Below are positions 19,436 to 28,475 of a stretch of DNA of 64,000 bases, piece after piece. The notes below the pieces were generated by a model that was not told the DNA's origin, did no database searches, and worked only from the letters and a program-made list of their open reading frames with translations. The stretch covers positions 2,914,001 to 2,978,000 of the forward strand of contig NZ_CP024845.1 in NCBI RefSeq assembly GCF_002788215.1. Direction: 5' to 3'. The stretch comes from Halohasta litchfieldiae. GTDB taxonomy: Archaea > Halobacteriota > Halobacteria > Halobacteriales > Haloferacaceae. Made by a program: the position numbers and the translations under genes. Positions within the stretch are counted from its first letter, which is position 1, and each line of letters begins with the position of its first letter.

Positions 19436-20638
19436 ATGAGTCGGAATATTCAGGTTAGCGAACTCGACCGGCGGGCGGTCGAGGATCAGTCGGTCGAAAT
19501 CGTCGAGCGAAAGGGAATCGGGCATCCGGATTCGATCAGCGACGGGCTTGCCGAAAGCGTTTCTCGGGCACTCTCACAACTCTATTTGGATCGTGTCGGC
19601 AAAGTCCTCCACTACAACACCGACGAGACTCAGCTCGTCGCCGGGCGGGCCGCGCCCACCTTCGGTGGCGGCGAGGTCATCGAGCCGATGTATATTCTCA
19701 TCGTCGGCCGAGCAACCAAACAGTACGACGGCGAGGAACTGCCAGTCAACGCGACCGCGTTAGCTGCGGCCCGCGAGTATCTCAACGAGACGATTCCCGA
19801 ACTCGAATACGGTACCGACGTGATCGTCGACGTCAAACTCGGCGAAGGCTCCGGCGACTTGCAGGAGGTCTTCGGTGAGGACGGCGCAACCGTTCCGATG
19901 GCCAACGATACCTCCTTCGGTGTCGGTCACGCCCCCCTCACGGAGACCGAACAGATCGTTGCTACCGCCGAACAGGAGCTCAACACGACCTATGCCGACG
20001 AGCATCCCGAACTCGGCCCGGACGTGAAGATCATGGGGAAACGCGAGGGCGATCACATCAACATCACCGTCGCAGCGGCGATGATCGACGCCTACATCGA
20101 CGATATCGATGCCTACGCTGCAGCGGTCGACAACGTCGAAGCCTACGTCACCGACCTCGCCGAGGATATCACCGACCGCGAAGTGAGCGTCGACGTCAAC
20201 ACGGCCGACGATCTCGACGACGGCTCGATCTATCTCACCGTCACCGGCACCTCCGCCGAGCAGGGCGACGACGGCTCGGTCGGCCGCGGCAACCGCGCCA
20301 ACGGTCTCATCACGCCGAACCGACCGATGAGTATGGAGGCGACCTCCGGCAAAAACCCCGTCAACCACATCGGAAAGATCTACAATCTCCTCTCGACTGA
20401 GATCGCCGAGTCGGTCGTCGACGAGGTCGACGGCATCCGCGACCTGCAGGTTCGACTCCTGAGCCAGATCGGCAACCCAATCGATCAGCCACACGTGGCT
20501 GACGCCCAAGTGGTCACCGAAGACGGTATCGCCGTCGCCGATGTCGACAGCGAGATCCACGAAATCGTCGACCGCGAGTTGGCCGACGTGACCGACATCA
20601 CCCGGAAAGTCATCGAAGGCGATATTTCAACGTTTTAA
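19436..20638 (+). CDS. mat: archaeal-type methionine adenosyltransferase
   Basis: A 400-residue archaeal S-adenosylmethionine synthetase, which makes SAM from methionine and ATP. It belongs to the archaeal Mat family, distinct in sequence from bacterial MetK. Landmarks are [21 protein letters not shown] near residue 22, [34 protein letters not shown], and [22 protein letters not shown] around 280-300. The start at 19436 gives the usual [13 protein letters not shown] opening. An upstream ATG at 19411 is in another frame. An AT-rich TTATTTTATATC lies at about 19371-19382. Confidence 0.96.
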   Translation: MSRNIQVSELDRRAVEDQSVEIVERKGIGHPDSISDGLAESVSRALSQLYLDRVGKVLHYNTDETQLVAGRAAPTFGGGEVIEPMYILIVGRATKQYDGEELPVNATALAAAREYLNETIPELEYGTDVIVDVKLGEGSGDLQEVFGEDGATVPMANDTSFGVGHAPLTETEQIVATAEQELNTTYADEHPELGPDVKIMGKREGDHINITVAAAMIDAYIDDIDAYAAAVDNVEAYVTDLAEDITDREVSVDVNTADDLDDGSIYLTVTGTSAEQGDDGSVGRGNRANGLITPNRPMSMEATSGKNPVNHIGKIYNLLSTEIAESVVDEVDGIRDLQVRLLSQIGNPIDQPHVADAQVVTEDGIAVADVDSEIHEIVDRELADVTDITRKVIEGDISTF

Positions 20639-20707
20639 ATATTTCAACTGAGTAGATGGTCGGCAGAAGCAGTATTCTTTTATTTACTGGTTCGTCTTTG
20701 TAGGTAG

Positions 20708-21841
20708 ATGCGCCGCCGACTCAGCGCGGGGACGATTGCCGGTGTTGGCATCGCGACCGCCATCTTGACGCTCGTCTTTCTCGTCAACAGCCGGGCCACA
20801 AGCGAACTGGTTTTCGTGACAGACGTGGTCGTCCCACTGCTGTTTTCGGCCCTACTGGTCGGAGCCAGCTACTGGGCGCTGTCGGATCGGTCGGCCGACG
20901 CGGCGATGGTTCGGCTCGCACTGTGGTGTCTCGTCGGCCGTAGATGTTCTCGTTGGTAACAGTGTCCCCGCCGAGTTCGGCTCGCACTGTGGTGTCTCGT
21001 CGGCGGAGCCATCGTCGGTAGTTTCGAGTTTTTGACCCTCTACTCGCAGTTCGAAGGCGGTGTCGTCCTCCAACAGGAGCTCCAGCGGCTGAATGCAGGT
21101 GTTGCCCGCGGCGCGGTGATTGGTCTCGCCTTCGGCTTCTATGACGTTGAACGCCAGCGAACTAGACGCCGCGAACAGCAACTCGAACGCCAAGTCGAGC
21201 GGCTCGAAGAGTTCGCCTCCATCGTCTCACACGACCTGCGGAGTCCGCTAACGGTCGCTCGCGGCCGAATCGAACTCCTGAAAGCAAGCCATGATCTCGA
21301 CGAGGAACACGTCTCCCAGATCGAGTTCGCCCACGAGCGGATGACCGAGATCATCGAGGACTCGCTGGCCCTCGCGCGAGGCGGTCATGAAGTCACCGAC
21401 CCGGAGTCGGTCGACCTCGAATCGGTCGCCAACACAGCGTGGCAAACCGTGGGCACGTCGACGGCACGGTTGGTCGTCGACGGCGATGGCACCATCGAAG
21501 CCGACGAGGACCGACTCAAACGACTGTTTGAGAATCTGTTTCGGAATAGCGTGGAACACGGCACACCAGTCGACAACACGACTGACGACGGTGCCGAGGA
21601 AAGCGAGATCACGATCACAGTCGGCCAACTGGTCGACAACAGCGGCTTTTATATCGAAGACGACGGCGTGGGCGTGCCCGAGGCTGACCGAGAGTCGATG
21701 TTCGAGGCCGGCAACACCGGCTCCGGCTCCGGTAGTGGGCTCGGGTTGGCTATCGTCCGCCGTATTGCACAGGCCCACGGCTGGGAGGTCGATCTCCGGG
21801 AGGCGGAAACCGGCGGTGCGCGCTTCGAGTTCCGAACGTGA
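20708..21841 (+). pseudogene. membrane sensor histidine kinase interrupted by a 66-bp insert with stop
   Basis: The N-terminal part (20708-20959) has two membrane spans and stops at a TAA after 83 codons. The same frame then stays open to 21841 and encodes a coiled coil, a HisKA segment FASIVSHDLRSPLTVARGR with the phospho-accepting His, an N box LFENLFRNSVEHG, G1 EDDGVGVPEADR and G2 GSGSGLGLAIVRR. A 30-base sequence occurs at 20909-20938 and again at 20975-21004; taking out the 66 bases 20939-21004 removes the stop and joins ALWCLVG to GAIVGSFEF in frame. The intact gene was thus a membrane histidine kinase. A soluble fragment from ATG 21032 (269 residues) could still be made. A TATA box (CTTTTATTT near 20676) is retained. 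Confidence 0.82.
20909..21004. repeat. 30-bp direct repeats flanking 36 bp inside the kinase gene
   Basis: Identical 30-base copies begin with GTTCGGCTCGCACTG at 20909-20938 and 20975-21004, with flanking bases differing at both ends. The 36 bases between (20939-20974) are not copied from either side, so this is not a plain tandem duplication. The period of 66 keeps the frame but brings in a TAA at 20957. Confidence 0.9.
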
Positions 21842-21973
21842 GGCGGGTTTGTCGGAAGGTTTCGGCTCGACCGCAGACGTCGGCGGTCGACAGTCGGCAG
21901 TCGAGCGGGGAACCGTCTCCAACAGACAGTATAAACCCAAACCGCTTTACTCGGCGACCGACTCGGTTCGGCC

Positions 21974-22426
21974 GTGACACAGGTCTGTCTCATCGGGAGC
22001 GAGGACGTCGACCTCCGCTATGAGCTACTGTCCCGTGAGACCGCCCGCAACGCCCTGTCGACCTACGAACTCAGCCAACCGTTCGACAACGCCATCGGTC
22101 TCGAAACGGTGAGCCTCGGGGCGGCCGTCTCCCTTTTAAATGACCTCAACTGGTATCTCGTGCGGTTCACCGACTACACGATGGTTCGTGAGCCATCGAT
22201 CAGCGAGACTGAATGGCTCTCCCGAGGGCTGGCGACGCAGGTCAGAGACCGCGGGGTTCGGCCGGAAGAAACCGACCGCCTCCTCCAGATCTTTGGTGTT
22301 GAGGACAATCGCTTGGTCGAACCGATGTACGTCACCAGAGTCACGGACTCGGTGCCGAGCTACGATCTGCGGGACGTCGACGAAACGGTCGTCGTCCGGG
22401 TCGCCGAAGACGAGTTCGGTGGCTGA
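21974..22426 (+). CDS. DUF5804-like haloarchaeal protein
   Basis: A 150-residue soluble protein starting at GTG 21974 (MTQVCLIGSEDVDLRYELLSRETARNAL). The rest has no recognisable catalytic motif; GLETVSLGAAVSLLNDLNWYLVRF is the most conserved-looking stretch. From memory this resembles the haloarchaeal DUF5804 family, of unknown function. A TATA-like CGCTTTACTC lies about 27 bases before the start, which supports the GTG and a leaderless message. It is convergent with the LOV histidine kinase, 20 bases away. Confidence 0.68.
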   Translation: MTQVCLIGSEDVDLRYELLSRETARNALSTYELSQPFDNAIGLETVSLGAAVSLLNDLNWYLVRFTDYTMVREPSISETEWLSRGLATQVRDRGVRPEETDRLLQIFGVEDNRLVEPMYVTRVTDSVPSYDLRDVDETVVVRVAEDEFGG

Positions 22427-22446
22427 CGTGCGGTCGTTGCGTTCGG

Positions 22447-23868
22447 TCAGGTCGACTCGGGGAGCAACGGCACGCGGAACGCAAGCACGCTCCCACGAGG
22501 CTCGTTTGCCGACCGGTCGACGGCTCCACCGAGGGCGGTAACCGACCAGTACATAAGCCAGAGGCCGATGCTGTCGGCGTGACGGAGCGGTGTTTCGTTG
22601 CCCGTTTTGATGATCTCCCACTCCGTGTCGGGAATCCCGGGTCCGTTGTCCGCGATTTCGACGGTGGCTGTCTCGCCTCCGTCTACGGGGTCGACCGTAA
22701 CCATCACTTGCGGCGGATCGCAGTCGGCATGAATCACGGCGTTCTCGATGGCTTCCTCGAAGGCGATCCGAAACACGCTCCCGTTGGGGATCTCGGCATC
22801 GGCGGCTGGAACCGTCGTCTCGAAGACGGCCTCGGGATACCGCTGGCGGAACTGGTCGACCAGCCCGTCGAGAGTGGAGATGGCCATCGGTGGCCCGTCG
22901 TTTCCGGCAAGGATGTTTTGAAGCGCAGTCGTTCGATCACTGATTCGTTTCAGCGCTTTCGTCCGCTCACGGATCGTCCGGACTGCATCTTTGCGGTCGG
23001 CTTCGCTGCGGTCGGTCTCCAACAGCTCGGTGTAGCCTTCGATCACGTTGAGCGAGGTCCGGAGGTTGTGTCGGAGGACACGGTTCAGCACAGTCACCAC
23101 CTGCTGTGTGAGCTGCGTGTCGGTGATATCCGGTTCGATGGCGATGAAATGAGTCAGTTCGTCCTGCTCATCAGTGACCGGAACGATCTGCTGGTGGGCC
23201 TGATACAGCTCGCCGGATTGGGTGCGGTTGGTGAGTTCTGCCTCCCAGCTCTCGCCGGCCAAAATCGTGTTCCAGAGATCCTCGTAGAACGCGTCGTCCT
23301 GCTCGCCGGAGTTGAGAATACGGGGTGTGTTCCCGACCGCCTCGGCGGCCGAATACCCCGTCACTCGCTCGAATGCTGGGTTTACGTACTCGATTATCCC
23401 CGCGGTGTCGGTGATAAACATCACCTGATCGGAGTTCTCGGAGTGTGTTTCGAACAGCGTTTTTTCGGCCGCGTGGGTTTTCGCATCCGAGATGTCCTCT
23501 TGATACCCCAGAAAGTGGGTCACGCTCCCGGCGTCATCCTTGATTGGGGAGATAGTGACCCGGTTCCAGAACATCGAGCCGTCTTTGTGGTAGTTTCGGA
23601 GCTCGACAGTCGTCGACTGTTCGCGTGCAATCGCCTCGCGGAGTTCGGCGACCGGCTCCTCGCGGGTCGACTCCCCCTGCAGAAACCGACAGTTGCGTCC
23701 GAGCGCCTCGGCTTCGGTGTAGCCCGTGAGGTCGACGAACGCATCGTTCACGTACACCAGTGGGTTGTCGTCCCGAGAGACGTCGGCGATTGTCGTACCA
23801 ATCGGCGACTGGCTGGCCGCCTGTTCGTACAGCGAGCGGTTCTCAGGTGGGTTTGGTGGATTACTCAT
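22447..23868 (-). CDS. LOV-PAS sensor histidine kinase
   Basis: A 473-residue soluble kinase. Residues about 12-127 form a PAS domain with the full LOV signature: GRNCRFLQ at 57-64 with Cys60, the flavin-contacting Asn92 (RNYHKDG) and Asn102 (FWNRVTISP), and Gln123 (FLGYQEDI). A second PAS domain covers about 138-250 (EYVNPAFERVTGYSAAEAVG). The kinase part has RVLRHNLRTSLNVIEGY with His267 as likely phospho-acceptor, then an ATPase domain with EEAIENAVIHAD, DNGPGIPD and a weak G2 region. No membrane span is present. Known LOV domains bind FMN and form a cysteinyl adduct in blue light, so light sensing is a reasonable inference. No response regulator is adjacent. Confidence 0.9.
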   Translation of the reverse strand: MSNPPNPPENRSLYEQAASQSPIGTTIADVSRDDNPLVYVNDAFVDLTGYTEAEALGRNCRFLQGESTREEPVAELREAIAREQSTTVELRNYHKDGSMFWNRVTISPIKDDAGSVTHFLGYQEDISDAKTHAAEKTLFETHSENSDQVMFITDTAGIIEYVNPAFERVTGYSAAEAVGNTPRILNSGEQDDAFYEDLWNTILAGESWEAELTNRTQSGELYQAHQQIVPVTDEQDELTHFIAIEPDITDTQLTQQVVTVLNRVLRHNLRTSLNVIEGYTELLETDRSEADRKDAVRTIRERTKALKRISDRTTALQNILAGNDGPPMAISTLDGLVDQFRQRYPEAVFETTVPAADAEIPNGSVFRIAFEEAIENAVIHADCDPPQVMVTVDPVDGGETATVEIADNGPGIPDTEWEIIKTGNETPLRHADSIGLWLMYWSVTALGGAVDRSANEPRGSVLAFRVPLLPEST

Positions 23869-24138
23869 GGCTGAACGCTACTATCGTCGACTTTGCGGTC
23901 GCATGTAACTGCGGCACGCGATGGGATCACGTCGCGGGTCGGTTCATCAGTGCCGAGGAACTCACGTTGGAGTCCACCGGCAAGGGCACAAATCGCCTCG
24001 CTCGGGTCCCGAATAAAATCAACCAACTGAATAGCTACCGAGCCAACAGGATTGTGCTGCCCCATCTCATCAGAGTTGAAGCGGCCACCAGTTGGATGTT
24101 TGGATGAAATTATCCGATTCGATACGCTAAACCCGGAG

Positions 24139-25122
24139 TTAGAATAGCGCTTTGTCTTCGGCGAGAACGTGTGCCGGACCGCCGACCTCCCAGACGTCGG
24201 TTTCGATCCCGATCTCGGAGATCCGTTCTTCGACCTCCTCTACGTACTCTTCGCGCGTGTTGACGTAGACGCTCGCGCCCGTATCGGTCGAGAAATAGAC
24301 GTCGACGCCCTCCTCACGGAGTTCGCGGACGGCGTTAAACACCGCAATCGTCTCCGGTTGCCAGTAGACCCAGCCCGATGGCCCAGTCATGGTTGCGGCG
24401 GTCAGCGACAGCGAATCGTGTTCGGCGAGTTCGAACACGCGGTCGAATGAGGCTTCGCGGAGGCCGTCGCGCATCTCGACGATCTGATCGTGGACGTGAG
24501 CCAACCGGGCCTGAAACATGTGGCTCTCGGCGGCCTCCTTATGCGCCGCTTCGGTCTCTTTATAAGACGGGACGTGGGCTGCAACGATTTTGAGGTCGTC
24601 TTCAAGCTCGGAGTCGAGCCGGTAGGACCGACAGTCTTCGTCGTTGAGCCCGGCGTACAGATGCGAAAAGGCACCCGTCACTGCGCGAGCGGCCGACGAC
24701 GAGCCACGGCGGGCGACCGTTGAGACTTCGGGCAGGCTCATATCGAGTCCGGCAGCCTCAACGAGTGCGAGGGCTGCGGCGGCGAATCCAGAGGACGACG
24801 AGCCAAACCCGATGTTCGAGGGGAAGGAATTCTCGCTTTCGAAACGGACTGCGTGGTCAAATTCTGCCAGTTCGCGGACGTGGTCGACGACCATTTCAAT
24901 TCGTTCGGCAGCCCGACCGTCGACTTCCTCGCCGTCGATCAGATAGACGTCGTCGGCTGGCTCGCTGTCGGTGAGCCATTCGACGGTCGTGGTGGTGTTG
25001 GTCGGGGCGGTACAGACACTGATCGAATCGTGGTACGGGAGTCGAAGCTCCGGATCGCGCATCCCGTGGTATTTGACGAGTCCCTGAATCGGGTGGGCTC
25101 GTGCGGTTGCCTTCATGCTCAT
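24139..25122 (-). CDS. mvaD: phosphomevalonate decarboxylase
   Basis: A 327-residue GHMP-family decarboxylase. The N terminus KATARAHPIQGLVKYHGMRD and the glycine-serine loop SFPSNIGFGSSSSGFAAAALAL (about 98-119) are characteristic. The haloarchaeal enzyme was shown in Haloferax volcanii to decarboxylate mevalonate 5-phosphate to isopentenyl phosphate, the archaeal alternative mevalonate route to membrane lipids. RRGSSSAARAVTGAF and the C-terminal STDTGASVYVNT are also present. Two ATGs lie near the start, 25122 (MSMKAT) and 25116 (MKAT); either is possible. It is divergent from the ferredoxin gene. Confidence 0.9.
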   Translation of the reverse strand: MSMKATARAHPIQGLVKYHGMRDPELRLPYHDSISVCTAPTNTTTTVEWLTDSEPADDVYLIDGEEVDGRAAERIEMVVDHVRELAEFDHAVRFESENSFPSNIGFGSSSSGFAAAALALVEAAGLDMSLPEVSTVARRGSSSAARAVTGAFSHLYAGLNDEDCRSYRLDSELEDDLKIVAAHVPSYKETEAAHKEAAESHMFQARLAHVHDQIVEMRDGLREASFDRVFELAEHDSLSLTAATMTGPSGWVYWQPETIAVFNAVRELREEGVDVYFSTDTGASVYVNTREEYVEEVEERISEIGIETDVWEVGGPAHVLAEDKALF

Positions 25123-25241
25123 TGTCGGTATGGGGACCGGTCGGCGGTTAGTCGTTCCGGATTTCGGACTTAAATTCGTCCAAGTGCCGACGACAGAACC
25201 GATAACAAGTGTTTAGGGCAAAGTCGCCGAACGCTTGCGGT

Positions 25242-25577
25242 ATGACCGAGTACACCGTCGAGTTCGTTGGGACCGGAGAGACGATTACGGTCTCCGACAA
25301 GCAGACGATTCTCAAAGCCTGTATCGAGGAAGGCATCGCCCAAGAGTACTCCTGCCGTGTCGGGATGTGTCTGGCCTGTTCGGCCGAGATCATCGAGGGC
25401 GAAGTCGCACAACCCGCTGCCCGCGGCTTTACCGAAAAGGAACGCGAGAACTACGCGCTGACCTGTATGGCCCGCGCCCAATCGGATCTCAAACTCGAAC
25501 GCGGCGTCTACCCGCCGAGTATCGAAGACGACGTGCCGACCGCGAGTAGCGACGCAGCCCCTGCCGACGACGACTGA
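25242..25577 (+). CDS. 2Fe-2S plant-type ferredoxin
   Basis: A 111-residue ferredoxin beginning MTEYTVEFVGTGETITVSD. The cluster ligands follow the plant-type pattern C-x4-C-x2-C (SCRVGMCLACSAEI, about residues 39-46) and a fourth cysteine in ALTCMARAQ near residue 76. It lacks the long N-terminal insert of the main halobacterial ferredoxin, so it is a secondary electron carrier with unknown partner. The C-terminal 25 residues are acidic. The start at 25242 was chosen by the beta-grasp fold beginning; 11 more upstream codons in frame add nothing recognisable. Its stop abuts that of the ASCH gene. Confidence 0.9.
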   Translation: MTEYTVEFVGTGETITVSDKQTILKACIEEGIAQEYSCRVGMCLACSAEIIEGEVAQPAARGFTEKERENYALTCMARAQSDLKLERGVYPPSIEDDVPTASSDAAPADDD

Positions 25578-25892
25578 TTATTGGGCTTCGAACTGGTGGC
25601 GAACAACCTCTGCGTCATCGTCCCACTCGAAGTTCCCCTCGTGAGCTTCGACTAACCGTTCTCTGTAGGCCGCCAGATCCGCCGACCCCTCCCGTTGGGC
25701 GTCTCTGTCGGTCATCTCGCCCAGCGTTAGCTCGTCGACACCCACGACAACGAACTCTTGATCGTCAATCACGAAGCTATCGCCCTCCTCGGCGTAGGCC
25801 GACCCCCGAGAAATCTGGGTCATTTTACCGCAAAGCACCGCCTTCCGAACCCGGTCGTTGGGCAACAGCTCGTCTGCATCAATTGTTCCCAT
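25578..25892 (-). CDS. ASCH domain protein
   Basis: A 104-residue protein that reads as an ASCH domain: the opening LLPNDRVRKAVLCGKMTQISRGSAYAEEGDSFVIDDQEFVVVGVDELTLGEMTDRDAQREG has the beta-barrel start, a Gly-rich turn and the acidic DELTLGEMTD segment seen in small ASCH/PUA-like proteins. Such proteins are thought to bind RNA or modified nucleotides, but no function is proved for this branch. It is convergent with the ferredoxin gene with no gap, and divergent from pyrB. Confidence 0.75.
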   Translation of the reverse strand: MGTIDADELLPNDRVRKAVLCGKMTQISRGSAYAEEGDSFVIDDQEFVVVGVDELTLGEMTDRDAQREGSADLAAYRERLVEAHEGNFEWDDDAEVVRHQFEAQ

Positions 25893-25989
25893 GACATAGC
25901 ATCACAATGTATTGATAAAAAACCAACCTTCGACTGGTCGCCGAGTCGACCCGCGGGATTCAAGAGCGTTGGGCGACCCCTCTCACACA

Positions 25990-26910
25990 ATGCGACAGGA
26001 CCACCTCATTTCCGCGACCCAGCTCTCGCGGGCAGACATCGAGGCGGTGCTCGACCGGGCTGCCGAGATCGACGCCGACCCGGCGGCGTGGGGCGATGCC
26101 CACGGCCGAGCCGTTCTCGGCCTCTGCTTTTTCGAGCCGAGCACCCGTACGAAAATGAGTTTCGACACCGCCATCAAGCGACTCGGCGGCACCACCACCG
26201 ACATGGGATCGGTCGACTCCTCGTCGGTCAAAAAGGGCGAAAGCCTCGCCGACACTGTCCGCGTGGTCGAAGGCTACGCCGACGCGCTCGTCCTCCGGCA
26301 TCCCAGCGAGGGTGCAGCCAAGATGGCCGCCGAGTTCGTCGACGTCCCCGTGATCAATGCGGGCGACGGCGCGGGCCAGCACCCGAGCCAAACGCTGCTT
26401 GATCTGTACACCATCCGCGAAAACGTCGGCCTCGATGACCTCTCGATTGGGATCATGGGCGACCTCAAATACGGCCGGACGGTCCACTCGCTGGCCGAGG
26501 CACTGACCAACTTCGACGTGCGACAGCATTTCATCAGCCCCGAGAGCCTGCGACTCCCCCGCGGCGTCCGGTTCGACCTCCACCAGTCGGGCGCGCAGGT
26601 CAGAGAACACACCGAACTGGAGGGTGTCTTGCCGGACCTCGACGTGCTGTACGTCACCCGCATCCAGCGCGAGCGATTCCCCGACGAAAACGAGTACGAG
26701 AAGGTCGCTGGCGAGTACCAGATCGACACCAAGACGTTGGAGGCCGCTGCCGACGATCTGGCCGTTATGCACCCCCTCCCACGGGTCGACGAGATCGATC
26801 CCGCGGTCGACGGGACCGACCACGCGACCTACTTCGAGCAGGCCCACAACGGCGTGCCGGTCCGCATGGCACTGCTTGACTACCTGCTCTCGGAGGAGGT
26901 CGACCAATGA
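25990..26910 (+). CDS. pyrB: aspartate carbamoyltransferase catalytic subunit
   Basis: A 306-residue catalytic chain that joins carbamoyl phosphate and aspartate in pyrimidine synthesis. The carbamoyl-phosphate loop is [12 protein letters not shown] (about 44-55); further markers are the loop [10 protein letters not shown] with the lysine that swings into the active site, [32 protein letters not shown] and [11 protein letters not shown]. The start at 25990 gives [17 protein letters not shown]; a longer frame upstream is unlikely. It overlaps pyrI by four bases (ATGA), so the two are translationally coupled and made in equal amounts. Confidence 0.97.
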   Translation: MRQDHLISATQLSRADIEAVLDRAAEIDADPAAWGDAHGRAVLGLCFFEPSTRTKMSFDTAIKRLGGTTTDMGSVDSSSVKKGESLADTVRVVEGYADALVLRHPSEGAAKMAAEFVDVPVINAGDGAGQHPSQTLLDLYTIRENVGLDDLSIGIMGDLKYGRTVHSLAEALTNFDVRQHFISPESLRLPRGVRFDLHQSGAQVREHTELEGVLPDLDVLYVTRIQRERFPDENEYEKVAGEYQIDTKTLEAAADDLAVMHPLPRVDEIDPAVDGTDHATYFEQAHNGVPVRMALLDYLLSEEVDQ

Positions 26911-27368
26911 GCGACCACGAACTCCGGGTCTCGAAGATCCGCAACGGCACCGTTATCGACCACGTCTCCGGTGGCCACGCGCTCAACGTCCTTTCCATCC
27001 TCGGCATCGACGGCTCCGAGGGACTCGGCGTCTCGGTCGTCATGAACGTCCCCAGCGACCGCCTCGGCCTGAAGGATGTCGTCAAGGTCGAAGACCGGGA
27101 ACTCAGCCAGTCGGAGGTCGACGTCATCTCGCTGATCGCCCCCGAAGCAACGATTAACATCATCCGAGATTTCGAAGTCGTCCAGAAGAACCGCGTCGAC
27201 CGTCCCGAGAGCGTCATCGGCCTGCTGTCGTGTCCGAACCGGAACTGTATCACTAACGACGGCGAACCGGTCGAAACCAAGTTCGCCGTCGTCGAGGATG
27301 GCGTTCGGTGTGCCTACTGTGGGACGATTATCCGGGATTCGCTGGCCGGACATATCGATCCGGAGTAA
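26907..27368 (+). CDS. pyrI: aspartate carbamoyltransferase regulatory subunit
   Basis: A 153-residue regulatory chain of aspartate carbamoyltransferase. The N-terminal nucleotide-binding domain begins [24 protein letters not shown], and the zinc domain near the C terminus has the four ligands in CPNRNC and CAYC. The zinc domain docks on PyrB, and CTP or ATP bound to the N-terminal part adjusts activity in the well-studied bacterial enzyme. Coupled to pyrB by the ATGA overlap. Confidence 0.97.
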   Translation: MSDHELRVSKIRNGTVIDHVSGGHALNVLSILGIDGSEGLGVSVVMNVPSDRLGLKDVVKVEDRELSQSEVDVISLIAPEATINIIRDFEVVQKNRVDRPESVIGLLSCPNRNCITNDGEPVETKFAVVEDGVRCAYCGTIIRDSLAGHIDPE

Positions 27369-27447
27369 CGGGACGCCACGCCGGTTCCGAACACCGAGTT
27401 GCCCATCGCAGGAAAGAATTTTAAGCGGTCCGTCCATCTATTATCGT

Positions 27448-27552
27448 ATGTCCACGAAACTGAAACTCATCGGAGTCCTTGTCGTTGTTGTACTGGCTTA
27501 CGCACTGTTTTCGGGCGACACTGAACCCGTCGAAGTAACCGTCGAAGAGTAG
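27448..27552 (+). CDS. tiny single-span membrane protein
   Basis: A 34-residue protein, MSTKLKLIGVLVVVVLAY followed by ALFSG and an acidic end. Residues 6-21 form one membrane span with a positively charged N terminus and acidic C terminus. A TATA-like TTTTAAGCGG (27419-27428) lies about 25 bases upstream of the ATG, which supports a real leaderless gene rather than chance. It sits between pyrI and an unrelated gene. No function can be given. Confidence 0.6.
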   Translation: MSTKLKLIGVLVVVVLAYALFSGDTEPVEVTVEE

Positions 27553-27607
27553 CGCCGCGGCAGGCTGAGACGAATCACTTACACACGGCGGCGGCCAACC
27601 CTCGGCC

Positions 27608-28468
27608 ATGTACGGGGTCGTCACCCGAAACGTGCCCGAGGTCGACTGGCCGGAGTTCAGCCGCGCTTTTTACGAAGTCAAATCCGTCAGCGGGCGGCCC
27701 TCCGATCCCATTAGCAACGCCACTAACATGGTGTCGTGTTTCGCCGACAACGCCGCCGCCGGCGAGAACCCCGATCTCGTCCCGGTCGACGAGGCGGGCC
27801 AAGAGGCGACCCGCGACCGCAAGTATTTCGATTGGGCCTACATCTGTCCGACCCACGACGCCTACCGCGAGGGCCTCTTGGAGATCATCGCGGACTGCGC
27901 CGAGGCGAATCCGGACGTGCGCCTCGACGATGTCGGCTTTCCTCGTGAAGGCTACTGCCACTGCGAGCGCTGCGAGCAGCGGTTTGAAGCGAGCGACTAC
28001 GAAGAGTGGACCGAGTGGCGCGCCTCGATTATCACCGACTTCGTCGCTGAAGCCAGCGACCGAGTCCCCGGCGACCTGTCGGTGACGCTGTATCCAGATC
28101 CGTATCCCGGCCATCTCTACGAGCGGGCGGGGCTTGATCTCGATGCCCTTTCGGAGTTCGTCGACGAGTTCGTCGTCCCACTGTACGATCTCGACTACGG
28201 GACGACCTATTGGCTCGAAACCATCGGTCGCGGGTTCCGAACCGCGTTAGGCGGTTCCTACGACCCCAATGGACAGGAACCGGACACACCGTTTTCGGTC
28301 GAACTGTACGCGGTCGACGTGGACGTCGACAACCTAATACAGGTCGCAGAAATCGCGGACACCTACGCCAAAGACGTCCTCTTTGGCTACGATGCCGCCC
28401 AAGCGTCGGCCGCGATCCGACGCAAGGACGCCGACCAGCGCGAAGGCGAAAGCTACGGCCCCGAGTAG
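27608..28468 (+). CDS. conserved-looking protein of unknown function with CHCERC motif
   Basis: A 286-residue soluble acidic protein. Its layout resembles TIM-barrel sugar-hydrolase-like families: an opening NVPEVDWPEFSRAFYEVKSVSG, a strand RLDDVGFPREGYCHCERCEQRFE (about 105-127) in which two CxxC-type pairs follow an acidic DD, then LSVTLYPDPYPGHLY and VPLYDLDYGTTYWLETIGRGF, ending with a barrel-like FSVELYAVDVD. The CHCERC cluster may bind zinc. Many glycosidase-like proteins of unknown substrate carry a similar DxxxFP...C-x-C-x2-C element, but I cannot assign an activity. It is convergent with the aldehyde dehydrogenase gene, 7 bases away. Confidence 0.7.
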   Translation: MYGVVTRNVPEVDWPEFSRAFYEVKSVSGRPSDPISNATNMVSCFADNAAAGENPDLVPVDEAGQEATRDRKYFDWAYICPTHDAYREGLLEIIADCAEANPDVRLDDVGFPREGYCHCERCEQRFEASDYEEWTEWRASIITDFVAEASDRVPGDLSVTLYPDPYPGHLYERAGLDLDALSEFVDEFVVPLYDLDYGTTYWLETIGRGFRTALGGSYDPNGQEPDTPFSVELYAVDVDVDNLIQVAEIADTYAKDVLFGYDAAQASAAIRRKDADQREGESYGPE

Positions 28469-28475
28469 GCAGTCC

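Noticed and set aside
23865-24065. Minus-strand frame of 66 codons between mvaD and the LOV kinase
   Set aside because: It overlaps the kinase start codon and has no recognisable family or promoter. Kept out for lack of support, although a decayed gene is possible.
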